The notes under the pieces were generated by a model. The model had not been told where the DNA came from and did no database searches. It was given only the letters and a program-made list of their open reading frames with translations. Below are positions 16,800 to 26,017 of a DNA stretch of 64,000 nucleotides, piece by piece (position 1 is the first letter of the stretch; every line of letters starts with the position of its first letter). Origin of the DNA: Chitinophaga varians (lineage in GTDB: Bacteria; Bacteroidota; Bacteroidia; Chitinophagales; Chitinophagaceae); assembly GCF_012641275.1 (NCBI RefSeq), contig NZ_JABAIA010000003.1, positions 1,302,001 through 1,366,000 of the forward strand, read 5' to 3'. Both the position numbers and the translations under genes were made by a program.

Positions 16800-16847
16800 A
16801 TTTAGCCATTTAATCATTTAAATAATTAAACAGTTAAATGACTAAAT
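16800..16847. repeat. Octamer-phased dyad, copy 1
   Basis: Six consecutive 8-base units: ATTTAGCC, ATTTAATC, ATTTAAAT, then AATTAAAC, AGTTAAAT, GACTAAAT. The last three are, read on the other strand, ATTTAGTC, ATTTAACT and GTTTAATT, so each unit pairs with its mirror partner around 16823/16824. It lies in the 425-bp gap between the divergent histidine kinase and TonB receptor genes. The rest of that gap is AT-rich and shows no gene or clear promoter. Confidence 0.75.
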
Positions 16848-17033
16848 GATTTCGAATTGTTTTATTTTGTTTTCTTTTTTAGTTTTTATTTATTATTTTT
16901 CTGTTCTGTATTCAACCAAAATAGAAAGCGGGCCGCAGTGGGTCAATGTGAATTTTACGTTATGAATCGGCCCCGGAATTTGATTTTCATAATACCAGCT
17001 ATATTTTCGCCCACTTGAAAAGTTCAAAACCAT

Positions 17034-20000
17034 ATGAAACCTATCTGTCACTTTCTTTTTCTTTTGTCTTTACTGACATGCCTTTTCCTACAGCCATCGG
17101 TAGCACAGACCACACAGGCGTCTATACTGGGGATGATCACGGACGAAAACAAACAACCGGTGCCCGGCGCTTCGGTAGTGGTCCGCAATGAATCCACCGG
17201 TTTTACCAGCCGTACCATTACCAATGCCAAAGGAGAGTTTACTTTCCGGGAAATGCCGCTGGGCGGCCCTTACACGGTCAACGTGACCTCGCTGGGCTTC
17301 CAGGAACAGAAACGTACCGGCTACGCGCTTAACCAGGGCGACGTGGTAAGGGTCAATATTGCGCTGCAATCGGCCGCGGTAAGCATGCAGGAAATAAAAG
17401 TGGTAGGCTCCGGCCTCAAAAACAAAACGGAGAACTTCGGCGCCGCCACTACGGTCTCTGCAAAGGACATCGCCCGGCTGCCGGTAAACGGCCGTAACTT
17501 CACCTCGCTGATCGATCTGTCGCCCCTCAGCAGCGGTAACAATCTCGCCGGTCAGTTAGGGTCGTCAACAAACATTACAATTGACGGTACTTCTGCCAAG
17601 AACCCGACCTCCAGCAGTGGCACCAACACCAGGATAGGCGGCCCTTACGCCATCTCCATGGAAGCGATCCGGGAATTTAAAGTGGTGACCAACCAGTACG
17701 ATGTGACCTATGGCCGCAGCGGCGGAGGTACCATCAGCACGGTGACCAAATCCGGTACCAACACATTCTCAGGAAGCGCTTTCGCCTTCATGCGGCACGA
17801 TAAATTATCAAGCCCTAATGATATCCGTGGTAATAAACGGCAGAACGACTTCTCCACCTACCAGTACGGCTTTTCTCTCGGTGGCCCTATCATCCGCAAT
17901 AAAGCTCACTTCTTCATTGCATGGGACCATCAGGCTGATGCCCGCCCGCTGCAGCTGGCTGATATTAAAACACCGGAAGACGAAAAACGACTGAACGTCA
18001 CACAATCCACACTGGATAATTTCCTTCAGATTGCCCGTGGCAAATACGGCGTGGCAGAAACGCCGCAGTTCGGCTCCTTCAACAAAAAGAGAGGTACCGA
18101 CGCCGCCTTTGCCCGCATCGACTGGCAGCTGAATGAACGCAACCTCCTGACTATTCGCGACAACTATGTCAATGACCGCGCTCCGCTGGGCCGCGATGAT
18201 AACACCGCTATCAACCTGTATGAGGTGTACGCCAATGCCAAGGCGGTCAACAACAGCCTGCTGGCCACCCTCCGTACCACTATCAGCCCTAAAATGACCA
18301 ACGAGCTGAAAGTACAGCACCTGTACACTTTTGAAGAAAGCTCCCCCGGCGCTCAACTGCCTGCACAGAACATCCCACGCGGTATTGTGGAAAGGGTGAA
18401 GTCTAATGTGAATGGCAAAGATGTGTTCACCAGCATACAGCTCGGCGGGCAACGGTATTCTCCCGAGCACTTCTACAACAATGTGTTTCAACTGGTCAAT
18501 AACCTGTATTACAATACCAACAAAGCCAACTTTACTTTCGGTGCAGATGTCATGTACAGCCACATGAACTCCCTGTATGGCAGCGAAATGAACGGCCGCT
18601 TCTATTTTACAGGCATGGACAACTTCAATAACATGACGCCATATCGTTATGCCCGCGAAGTAGCCCTGGCAGATGATCCCAGCGTGAAACAAAATATCGT
18701 CAGCGCGGCGCTGTACGCTCAGATGCAGACAGAATTGTTTAAAGGTTTTGAAATGATCGCCGGGCTGCGTGCAGACTATACCACTTATCTCAATAAGCCC
18801 AATTTCAACGAAACAGTATACCAGGAACTGGGCCTGCGCACAGACAATTCACTGCGTACTTTCCAGCTGCAGCCCCGCCTGCAGTTCAACTGGGACATCA
18901 ATGAGCAGCATCGCGACTACCTCCGTTTTGGCGCGGCCATCTTTGGCTCCGATATCAACAACTATGCAATGATCAACAACATGTTGTTCGACGGTACCAA
19001 GGTGCTGACCGTAGACGTGCAGGGCGCCCAGGTGCCTGCCCCTAATTTCGTGGAATACCGGAAAAACCCTTCTACTGCGCCTGGTAAGGAACTGTTCGAT
19101 AAACTCGGCCTGCCCCGCATTGGTACTATTAACATGAACGGCAAAGATGCCCGTATACCAGTGGTATATAAAACCAACCTCTCCTATAACCACTTCTTTA
19201 CTGACCGTTTCAAAATGGGACTGACATTCTTCGCCACGCTGGCGCGCCACAACTATATGTACGTGGACCGCAACATGGTGGACCAGCCCTATTTCCGTCT
19301 GGCAAACGAAGGTGACCGGGGCGTATATGTGCCTGCCAATACCATTAACCCGGGCAATGGTTATGCAGACTGGCAGAACGGGCGCAAAAGCACCAAAGTG
19401 GGCCGTGTGCTGGAATTGAACAGCGAAGGCAAGGTAAACCAGTTCGCCTTTGTGGTGGACGGTACCTACCGTTATTTCAGAGATGGTGAAATTTCTTTCA
19501 GCTACACCTGGAACGATTCAAAGGACAATACCTCTTATAATGGTGACGTCGCCAATACCGCTACACTGTCCCTGATGGTGAAAGATGATCCGCGCAACCT
19601 CAGCGTTATGTCCTATTCCGACAACCAGTTCCGCCACAAGGTAGTGTTCTACGGCACTGCGCCCAGCTTCTGGGGTATCAACGTGGGCGTACGCTATTCC
19701 GGTATAGGCGGTACACGTTACTCTCTCGCAGTAAATGGAAATGTGAACGGGGACTTTGTAAGCTCTAACGATCTCGCCTATGTGTTCGACGTGAATGATC
19801 CTGGTGTACCGGCCGCTATCCGCAACGGCCTCAAGTCCATCCTCGATAACCCCAACGTAGATAACAGTATCAAGGACTATTTGCGTAAAAGCAGCGGCAA
19901 GGTAGCGGAAAGAAACGGTGGTATCAATAGTTTTTACGGTGTGTGGGACGTGCGTATTGCAAAGAAATTTAACTTCGGCAAATCACAGTTCGTAGAGCTT

Positions 20001-20204
20001 TCCGGTGATTTCTTTAACGTAGCCAATATGTTCAACAAAGCATGGGGCGCCAGCAAGGTGCTGGGCAAACAGAACCTGTACTCATTGGGCGGCTTCGATC
20101 CTGCTTCATCCACCTACAAGTACGACGTAAACGTCAATTCCGGTGTAGTAGTGCCCTCCGGTAACCCTTGGCAGATACAGCTGGGTATCAGGTACGGCTT
20201 CTGA
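17034..20204 (+). CDS. Oar-like TonB-dependent outer membrane receptor
   Basis: 1056 residues. A signal peptide (cleavage near VAQ-TTQ) is followed by a carboxypeptidase-regulatory-like beta-sandwich (ASILGMITDENKQPVPGASV, about 28-115), a plug domain (about 130-250, with LPVNGRNFTSLIDLSP) and a 22-strand-type barrel ending in an aromatic residue (IQLGIRYGF). No SusD gene follows, and the plug resembles Oar-type receptors of Myxococcus and Bacteroidota more than SusC. Oar proteins are linked to export or uptake of proteinaceous signals; the ligand here is unknown. A strong terminator makes this a single-gene unit. Confidence 0.9.
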   Translation: MKPICHFLFLLSLLTCLFLQPSVAQTTQASILGMITDENKQPVPGASVVVRNESTGFTSRTITNAKGEFTFREMPLGGPYTVNVTSLGFQEQKRTGYALNQGDVVRVNIALQSAAVSMQEIKVVGSGLKNKTENFGAATTVSAKDIARLPVNGRNFTSLIDLSPLSSGNNLAGQLGSSTNITIDGTSAKNPTSSSGTNTRIGGPYAISMEAIREFKVVTNQYDVTYGRSGGGTISTVTKSGTNTFSGSAFAFMRHDKLSSPNDIRGNKRQNDFSTYQYGFSLGGPIIRNKAHFFIAWDHQADARPLQLADIKTPEDEKRLNVTQSTLDNFLQIARGKYGVAETPQFGSFNKKRGTDAAFARIDWQLNERNLLTIRDNYVNDRAPLGRDDNTAINLYEVYANAKAVNNSLLATLRTTISPKMTNELKVQHLYTFEESSPGAQLPAQNIPRGIVERVKSNVNGKDVFTSIQLGGQRYSPEHFYNNVFQLVNNLYYNTNKANFTFGADVMYSHMNSLYGSEMNGRFYFTGMDNFNNMTPYRYAREVALADDPSVKQNIVSAALYAQMQTELFKGFEMIAGLRADYTTYLNKPNFNETVYQELGLRTDNSLRTFQLQPRLQFNWDINEQHRDYLRFGAAIFGSDINNYAMINNMLFDGTKVLTVDVQGAQVPAPNFVEYRKNPSTAPGKELFDKLGLPRIGTINMNGKDARIPVVYKTNLSYNHFFTDRFKMGLTFFATLARHNYMYVDRNMVDQPYFRLANEGDRGVYVPANTINPGNGYADWQNGRKSTKVGRVLELNSEGKVNQFAFVVDGTYRYFRDGEISFSYTWNDSKDNTSYNGDVANTATLSLMVKDDPRNLSVMSYSDNQFRHKVVFYGTAPSFWGINVGVRYSGIGGTRYSLAVNGNVNGDFVSSNDLAYVFDVNDPGVPAAIRNGLKSILDNPNVDNSIKDYLRKSSGKVAERNGGINSFYGVWDVRIAKKFNFGKSQFVELSGDFFNVANMFNKAWGASKVLGKQNLYSLGGFDPASSTYKYDVNVNSGVVVPSGNPWQIQLGIRYGF

Positions 20205-20221
20205 TGTCATCCTGAAAAAAG

Positions 20222-20260
20222 ATAAAACAGCCCGGGGAAAAGCACCCCGGGCTGTTTTAT
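20222..20260 (+). terminator. Terminator after the Oar-like receptor
   Basis: Perfect 16-bp stem, ATAAAACAGCCCGGGG (20222-20237) with its complement at 20245-20260, ending in TTTTATTTT. Confidence 0.9.
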
Positions 20261-20267
20261 TTTGGCC

Positions 20268-20298
20268 TTGCTAAACTCCCGGCTTTTTAGAATCTTTG
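20268..20298 (+). promoter_or_regulatory. Promoter for the acetyltransferase gene
   Basis: TTG at 20268-20270, a 20-base spacer and AATCTTTG at 20291-20298 (7 of 8 matches). Transcription would start near 20304, which supports the TTG start codon at 20321. Confidence 0.4.
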
Positions 20299-20320
20299 TA
20301 AGGAATCAATACCGCTAACA

Positions 20321-21013
20321 TTGGAAGCAACAGATGAACAAGTACTGGACAACCCCGTCTGGAATGCACTGACAACCGTGCAGGCCGCAATGTCGGAAGG
20401 TACCCGTCACGTAAAAAGATATCGCCGGAGCATTCTTTCCTTCATCGGCTACGATCACGCATCGGCGTATCAGCCGGAGGACTTACAGCCATGGCTAAAC
20501 GAAGGGGATTATTGTTTCCTGGTAGGAAAATTACCAGTGCTGCCGGCCGACTGGCAGGTAGTGCTGGAGCTGCCCTGCGCACAGATGGTGCTGCGGGAAA
20601 TGGTGGAGCTGCCGGTTAAAACACCAGTGGAAATCTGCCTGCTGACTGCTGCCGACAGGCCTGAAATGTATGAGCTGGTCAACCGGGTGCAGCCGGGCTA
20701 CTACAATCTGGACACGCCTTCGTTGGGTTCCTATTACGGTATCCGGCAGGAAGGCCGCCTGGTGGCCATGGCCGGAGAGCGGATGCGTATGGCAGGCTTT
20801 ACGGAGCTAAGCGCCATTGTTACCGATCCCGCTTATACCGGCAGAGGGTATGCGCAGCAGTTGATCACCCGCCTATGCAGACAACACGCCGAGGAGGGCA
20901 TCACTTCCATGCTGCATGTGTCGCTGGCCAACGAAAGGGCGATTCGTCTCTATGAGCATATGGGCTTCGTTACCCGTGGAGAAATCGTGTTTAGAAAGAT
21001 CATCAAATCATAA
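20321..21013 (+). CDS. GNAT-family N-acetyltransferase (FR47-like)
   Basis: 230 residues from a TTG start; no ATG or GTG fits the upstream promoter. The C-terminal domain (about 105-230) holds ELSAIVTDPAYTGRGYAQQLI, the acetyl-CoA loop, and NERAIRLYEHMGFVTRGE, the final strand-helix of FR47-like acetyltransferases. The N-terminal 100 residues are a degenerate GNAT lobe. Acceptor unknown. Flanked by terminators on both sides, so it is a single-gene unit. Confidence 0.85.
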   Translation: MEATDEQVLDNPVWNALTTVQAAMSEGTRHVKRYRRSILSFIGYDHASAYQPEDLQPWLNEGDYCFLVGKLPVLPADWQVVLELPCAQMVLREMVELPVKTPVEICLLTAADRPEMYELVNRVQPGYYNLDTPSLGSYYGIRQEGRLVAMAGERMRMAGFTELSAIVTDPAYTGRGYAQQLITRLCRQHAEEGITSMLHVSLANERAIRLYEHMGFVTRGEIVFRKIIKS

Positions 21014-21026
21014 AAAGGGTTACAAT

Positions 21027-21068
21027 AATAAAGGCCTGCCAGTATGCTAATACTGGCAGGCCTTTATT
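21027..21068. terminator. Bidirectional terminator
   Basis: Perfect 19-bp stem (21027-21045 with 21050-21068, loop GCTA) between the convergent GNAT and carboxypeptidase genes. Confidence 0.9.
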
Positions 21069-21087
21069 TATATACGCTTTGCGGGCA

Positions 21088-22635
21088 CTAGTATTTTGCC
21101 GGCTGTCCGGCTTTTGGCAGCGACTTCCGGATAAATTCCCGGATATCTTCGTTGCCCGTTGCCAGATCATCCTTACGGAGGTACATCATATGTCCGCTGC
21201 GGTAGCCTTTCCAGGACAAGCGGTTCTTCAGCCGTCCGCCCGGATCAAGTTGCCACATGCTGTATTTCGCATTGAAATAATCACACGCGCCGTCATAATA
21301 CCCTGACTGTATCATCACATGGAGATAGGGATTCGCTGCCATCGCCTGACGAAGGTTTTCGCCGGTGCGGTCGTTGCTGCGGTCCCACGGATGTACCGGG
21401 CCAAACATCATGTATTTGAGATCTGTGCTGAACTTCAGCTCTTCGCGCAGGTAGATGTTCATTGCCGGTGTAAAGGCATGGAGCCAGGAAGTCAGTTCTG
21501 CATTGTAGTCAGGGGAAGCGCCGGCATCTTCTTTATCCTGGCCCAGGTAGCGAGAATCCAGGCGGCCTACGGTATAACCGCGGTCACGGAGCAGTTCTTT
21601 CCAGAAGAAATCTACCGGGATATTCAGGTTGTGCTGCAGGATCACTTTTTCGGAGAGGCCGGAATAGCGGGCCATGCGGGCGGCGATGTCTTTTCTCTTT
21701 TGGTCATCGAGGAAGCCCCCCTGGCTGATGGCAGGTATCAGTTCCTGGATCGTGAAGTTCTCTACTTCCGGCAGTACGGCTGTCAGGTCTTTCTGTTGAA
21801 GGTCGGTGCCCAGTGCCTTGTGGTACCAGGCGGTGGCGGCAAAGTAAGGCAATGACAATGCCGCATCTACCGGCCCGCTGCGTGCTATGCCCAGATCAGT
21901 TGGCGATACCAGGATGACGCCGTTGAGGTACATCCATTGCGCGTTTTGCAGTTCCAACGCCAGACCGGACACCCGGGTGGTGCCATAACTTTCCCCGATG
22001 AGGTACTTCGGCGATGCCCAGCGGTTGTGGCGGGAAACGAACGTGTTGATCCACTCTGCGAGGTATTTTATGTCAGCGTTGGTGCCGAAAAATTTGTCGC
22101 GTGGCGCGTCTTTATTAATCCGGGAATAGCCGGTGTTGGCAGGATCGATGTAAACGATGTCCGCAATGTCGAGAATAGACTGTGGGTTTTCACGTATGCC
22201 GTAAGGCTGTACGGGATATCCTTCATCATCAATATTCAACAGACGGGGACCGGTATACGCGATCTGCATCCATACAGAGGGCGTGCCGGGGCCACCATTG
22301 AAGGAGATGACCAGCGGACGGGAAGCCCGGTCTTTTACATCGGTCCTTTCATAATAGGTGTAAAAAAGCCCGGCGACGGTTTTGCCGTCCTGGTCCCATA
22401 CCGGCTGTGTGCCGGCAATGGCTTTATAGGGGATCTTCTGCCCTTTAACGGTAACATCATGATAACTGGTGACAGCAGTGTCCGCACTGAGGGATAATGT
22501 CGGGTTGGCGCCGGTGATGTCTGCTTTAGGCGCCGGTTTGCCGGATGGCGGCGCCTGTTGGGCCTGTACTGCGGATGACAGACTGGTGAGACCAGCCACA
22601 AATAAAGGCATCCAGGCCTTGTTGAATACGCTCAT
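21088..22635 (-). CDS. Peptidase S10, serine carboxypeptidase-like
   Basis: 515 residues with a signal peptide (cleavage near VQA-QQA). The S10 signature is present: oxyanion loop FNGGPGTPSVW (about 112-122), nucleophile Ser216 in GESYGT, catalytic Asp in SGYYDGACD and His in YRSGHMMY near the C-terminus. Bacterial members are periplasmic or secreted exopeptidases that release C-terminal residues, often at acidic pH. No operon partner is evident; the AraC gene at 22710 ends 75 bases upstream on the same strand. Confidence 0.92.
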   Translation of the reverse strand: MSVFNKAWMPLFVAGLTSLSSAVQAQQAPPSGKPAPKADITGANPTLSLSADTAVTSYHDVTVKGQKIPYKAIAGTQPVWDQDGKTVAGLFYTYYERTDVKDRASRPLVISFNGGPGTPSVWMQIAYTGPRLLNIDDEGYPVQPYGIRENPQSILDIADIVYIDPANTGYSRINKDAPRDKFFGTNADIKYLAEWINTFVSRHNRWASPKYLIGESYGTTRVSGLALELQNAQWMYLNGVILVSPTDLGIARSGPVDAALSLPYFAATAWYHKALGTDLQQKDLTAVLPEVENFTIQELIPAISQGGFLDDQKRKDIAARMARYSGLSEKVILQHNLNIPVDFFWKELLRDRGYTVGRLDSRYLGQDKEDAGASPDYNAELTSWLHAFTPAMNIYLREELKFSTDLKYMMFGPVHPWDRSNDRTGENLRQAMAANPYLHVMIQSGYYDGACDYFNAKYSMWQLDPGGRLKNRLSWKGYRSGHMMYLRKDDLATGNEDIREFIRKSLPKAGQPAKY

Positions 22636-22709
22636 AATTAGATCAGATATTTGGTGATAAGCTGTTGTAGGCTGCTATTTATAACCAAATATCGGGAAAT
22701 CCAAACCGG

Positions 22710-23519
22710 TCATCCCTTTCCTGTTTCCTTTAGCTGGAAGTCGGACGGACGTTTGCCCACCAGTTTAAAGAAAGTATTGCTGAATGCGGACACGCTGTTG
22801 TAGCCGGTATCCCAGGCTATTTCACTGATGGTCTTTTCTGTCTCCAGCAGGTAACCCATAGCTTTGATCATCCTGGCCAGTTTCAGGTACTGAAAAAAAG
22901 AGATGTCCATAGTAGACCGGAAAAGCCGAGTCAGCGTACGTTCGCTGATGTTAAACTCAGTGCTGATGGATTCAAGCGTCAGCGGCTCGCCCAGGTTCTC
23001 GTTGATATGCCGCAATACAGGCTGCAGCCGCTTGTTATCAGTAGTCGGCAGGTTGATCGGCAACGGAGAAGTACTGATGTCCGGCAGGATGTTCTTAATA
23101 GCCTTTACAAAACGATAACCGTTGGAACCGGGCAACACGTCTTTGTCCCATTTGGCCGTGTACAGTATCATCTCCAGCAGCAACGTATTCACCGGATAGA
23201 TGCCCGTCTGACGGTAAAACGGCACCTGCTCGTCGTCTTCATCCTTAAAGAAGTAGATCGTGCGGACAAAGTTGGCCGGATAGCGGTGCGCAAAATAGTG
23301 CTCCACGCCCGCAGGCACCCACATGTAATGTCTTGCCGGCAGGAAATAGGTCTTGTCTCTGGTATATAAAAAAGCGACGCCCCCCTCAACATAGGTGAGT
23401 TGTCCTTTGTTATGTTTATGGAAGGGAAAGTGATGCTCCGTTTTCCAGTGCCATATGTAGGCGGATTCCGGTATCCTGTCCACTTGCTCGATGATCAGTT
23501 CGGGTTTAAATTCTTCCAT
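22710..23519 (-). CDS. AraC-family regulator divergent from an efflux operon
   Basis: 269 residues: an N-terminal cupin (HFPFHKHNKGQLTYVEGGVAFLY, split by loops, about 27-60) and a C-terminal AraC domain with LESISTEFNISERTLTRLF and ISEIAWDTGYNSVSAFSNTF, ending in RPSDFQ. It closely resembles the truncated AraC protein at 2-475. It starts 86 bases from the divergent TolC-HlyD-MFS operon, so it is the likely regulator of that pump, probably as a drug-responsive activator. No operator dyad stands out in the gap. Confidence 0.9.
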   Translation of the reverse strand: MEEFKPELIIEQVDRIPESAYIWHWKTEHHFPFHKHNKGQLTYVEGGVAFLYTRDKTYFLPARHYMWVPAGVEHYFAHRYPANFVRTIYFFKDEDDEQVPFYRQTGIYPVNTLLLEMILYTAKWDKDVLPGSNGYRFVKAIKNILPDISTSPLPINLPTTDNKRLQPVLRHINENLGEPLTLESISTEFNISERTLTRLFRSTMDISFFQYLKLARMIKAMGYLLETEKTISEIAWDTGYNSVSAFSNTFFKLVGKRPSDFQLKETGKG

Positions 23520-23605
23520 TTGGCCGGATTTAGCAAATTAATGGCAATTTATAACAAATAATTTAACCAGGATGAATTGAACTTTGCAACTTCATCAGAA
23601 TCAAT

Positions 23606-24940
23606 ATGTCTTCAATTAGTAATAAATGGCTTGCGGGAATAATGCTCTCTGCATTATTGGCCGGCAAAACAGCCGTTTGTCAGAACCCTGAGCAGAGCCC
23701 CTTAACGTTAACGGATGTATGGAATAAGGCTGCCTTGTACAACAAACAATTACAGATGCAACAGCTGCGGGTGGCCGGTGCCCAACAACAGGTCAAAGCT
23801 GCCATGGACGAGCGGCTGCCGGAGATAAAAGCCAGCGGCTCCTATTCCCGGGTATCCAATCTGCCGATGTATGAAAAGGGGATTTTTAATGCTCCCACAC
23901 AGTTTCCGGTCGTACATCAGGCTTACTCTGTTGGCGCAGATGCCTACCTCAACGTATACAATGGCGGTAAAACATCCCGCGAAATCACCGTCAGGCAGAC
24001 AGAAAGCGAGCTGGCGGCAGAACAGCGCAACATGACCAACGCTGAAATTAAATACAAGGCAGCGGCCTTTTATCTGGACATATACCGGTACCGCATGTAC
24101 GAAAAAGTACTGTTACTGGATATCCGTGACCGTGAGAAAGAACTGGAAGAAATAAGGCAGCTGCTGAAGAACGGCGTAGTGCTGAAAAGCGATGTGTTGC
24201 GCGCGGAACTGAAACTCTCCAAACAGAAAATGACGCTGCTGGAAATAAGGAACAGTCTCCTCATCGCCAACCAGCGGCTCAATATTATGATCGGTCAGCC
24301 AGACAGTATCGACAACCGCCTGGCACTGGACACACTGGCACTGGCCGCCGTTCCGGAAAAAGACTACAACGGCTACCTGGCAGAGGCCTATGAGCACGCT
24401 TTCCCCTTTAAGATTTCAGAGAAGGAAACAGCCTTGAGTGAGCTCAGGCTCAAAGAAGTAAAATCGAACATCCTGCCTAAAGTCGGGTTGTTTGCAGAAT
24501 ACTCCTATGCCTACCCGCAGATCCTGTTTTATCCATACGCCATCAGCCTGTACGGCCTCGGACAGGTAGGTATAAAGGCAGGACTGCCTATATCGGCCTT
24601 ATATCAGAACAAACACAAAAAACAAGCTGCCAGGATAGCGCTGGAACAACAGGAGATAGAGCACGCCGATACCAAAGACAAGGTCCGTGAAGAAGTGCGT
24701 GCCGGTTATCTCCGTTATACAGAAGCACTGGAACGTATCCGCGTGGCACAGGAGAACATCCTGCAGGCGCAGGAAAATTTCCGGATCGTGAACAATACCT
24801 ATTTTAATCAGCTCTCACTGCTGACCGACCTGCTGGACGCGGAAACACAGCTGCTGCAGTCCCGCTTTGATCTCACCAATGCGGAAGTAACGGCGCAATT
24901 ACAATACTATCAATTATTGAAAGCAACAGGCAACCTTTAA
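23606..24940 (+). CDS. TolC-family outer membrane efflux protein
   Basis: 444 residues with a signal peptide (cleavage near AVC-QNP). Two OEP repeats are visible, each beginning with a long helix (LTDVWNKAALYNKQLQMQQL and YNGYLAEAYEHAFPFKISEKE) and ending in the coiled-coil hairpins that form the TolC periplasmic tunnel; the final NQLSLLTDLLDAETQLLQS segment is family-typical. It would dock with the adjacent HlyD adaptor. First gene of a three-gene operon; three bases separate it from the next ORF. Confidence 0.92.
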   Translation: MSSISNKWLAGIMLSALLAGKTAVCQNPEQSPLTLTDVWNKAALYNKQLQMQQLRVAGAQQQVKAAMDERLPEIKASGSYSRVSNLPMYEKGIFNAPTQFPVVHQAYSVGADAYLNVYNGGKTSREITVRQTESELAAEQRNMTNAEIKYKAAAFYLDIYRYRMYEKVLLLDIRDREKELEEIRQLLKNGVVLKSDVLRAELKLSKQKMTLLEIRNSLLIANQRLNIMIGQPDSIDNRLALDTLALAAVPEKDYNGYLAEAYEHAFPFKISEKETALSELRLKEVKSNILPKVGLFAEYSYAYPQILFYPYAISLYGLGQVGIKAGLPISALYQNKHKKQAARIALEQQEIEHADTKDKVREEVRAGYLRYTEALERIRVAQENILQAQENFRIVNNTYFNQLSLLTDLLDAETQLLQSRFDLTNAEVTAQLQYYQLLKATGNL

Positions 24941-24943
24941 TAT

Positions 24944-26017
24944 ATGAGCAACACACACACCAACACGAACACGAACAAAACAGACAGGATTATATCGAGG
25001 ATCACAACCGTGGTTGCCTCCATTGTGGTGATATGCCTCGCCATATGGGGCATAAGAACGCTGTTGCACCAATGGAAATACGAAGAAACCAACGACGCGC
25101 AGGTCGATGAATATATCAACCCCGTAGTGGCTAAAGTTACTGGCTACGTGGCGTCTATCCGTTATGAGGAAAACCAGGAAGTAAAGAAGGGAGACACGCT
25201 CGTGATCATAGATAACAGCGAATATGCCGCACAGCAACAGGAAGCGGATGCGGCGCTGTTGAACGCCAAAGCACAGGTCGGCGTTATCCAGAGCAATGTG
25301 TCCACTTCTGCCGAATCGGCCAAAGTATACCAGTCACAGATCGCCGCAGCCAAAGCAAAGCTGCATAACCAGGAACAGGAATACGACCGCTACAAAAAAC
25401 TCTACGATGCGGAGTCTGCGACCAAACAGCAACTGGAAAAAGTGGAAGCTGCCCTGGCCGTGGCCCGCTCTGACTATAATACTGCCATAGACGCCTACAA
25501 TGCGTCCCTTGCCAAAATCAATGACGCCCGCGTGCAGCAGAGCGCGCTGGAAGCGGAAATTAAAAGGAGAGAGGCCGTTGTAAAAAACAGGGCCCTCACT
25601 GTTTCCTATACTGTCATCACCGCGCCGTATAACGGTAAAATGGGCCGCCGTACCATCCAACCGGGGCAGCTGATCCAGGCTGGCCAGACACTCGCCTACA
25701 TCGTGGACTGGGAAGCCGGTAAATGGGTAGTGGCCAATTTCAAGGAAACACAGATCCGTCACATGTTTATCGGGGAAACTACCAACATCATCGTAGATGC
25801 CTTTCCGGGAAAAACTTTCACCGGCAAAATAGAGTCCCTGTCAGGCGCCACCGGCAGCCGGTTTTCATTGCTGCCGCCAGACAATGCTACGGGCAACTTT
25901 GTGAAGATAGCACAACGCATCCCCGTACGGATACGCCTAAACGGCACGCCGGAAGAACTGAAAGCGCTGTCGGCCGGTATGAGCGTCAATGTATCTGTAT
26001 CTAAAGCCCGTCAATGA
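24944..26017 (+). CDS. HlyD/EmrA-family membrane fusion protein
   Basis: 357 residues. One N-terminal transmembrane segment (about 24-45) anchors it in the inner membrane. A biotinyl-lipoyl half-motif (NPVVAKVTGYVASIRYEENQEVKKGDTLVIID, split by the hairpin), a coiled-coil hairpin (about 90-190) and a beta-barrel (YNGKMGRRTIQPGQLIQAGQTLAYIV region) follow in EmrA order. It bridges the MFS pump and TolC. Its stop overlaps the MFS start (ATGA), so the two are translationally coupled. Confidence 0.92.
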   Translation: MSNTHTNTNTNKTDRIISRITTVVASIVVICLAIWGIRTLLHQWKYEETNDAQVDEYINPVVAKVTGYVASIRYEENQEVKKGDTLVIIDNSEYAAQQQEADAALLNAKAQVGVIQSNVSTSAESAKVYQSQIAAAKAKLHNQEQEYDRYKKLYDAESATKQQLEKVEAALAVARSDYNTAIDAYNASLAKINDARVQQSALEAEIKRREAVVKNRALTVSYTVITAPYNGKMGRRTIQPGQLIQAGQTLAYIVDWEAGKWVVANFKETQIRHMFIGETTNIIVDAFPGKTFTGKIESLSGATGSRFSLLPPDNATGNFVKIAQRIPVRIRLNGTPEELKALSAGMSVNVSVSKARQ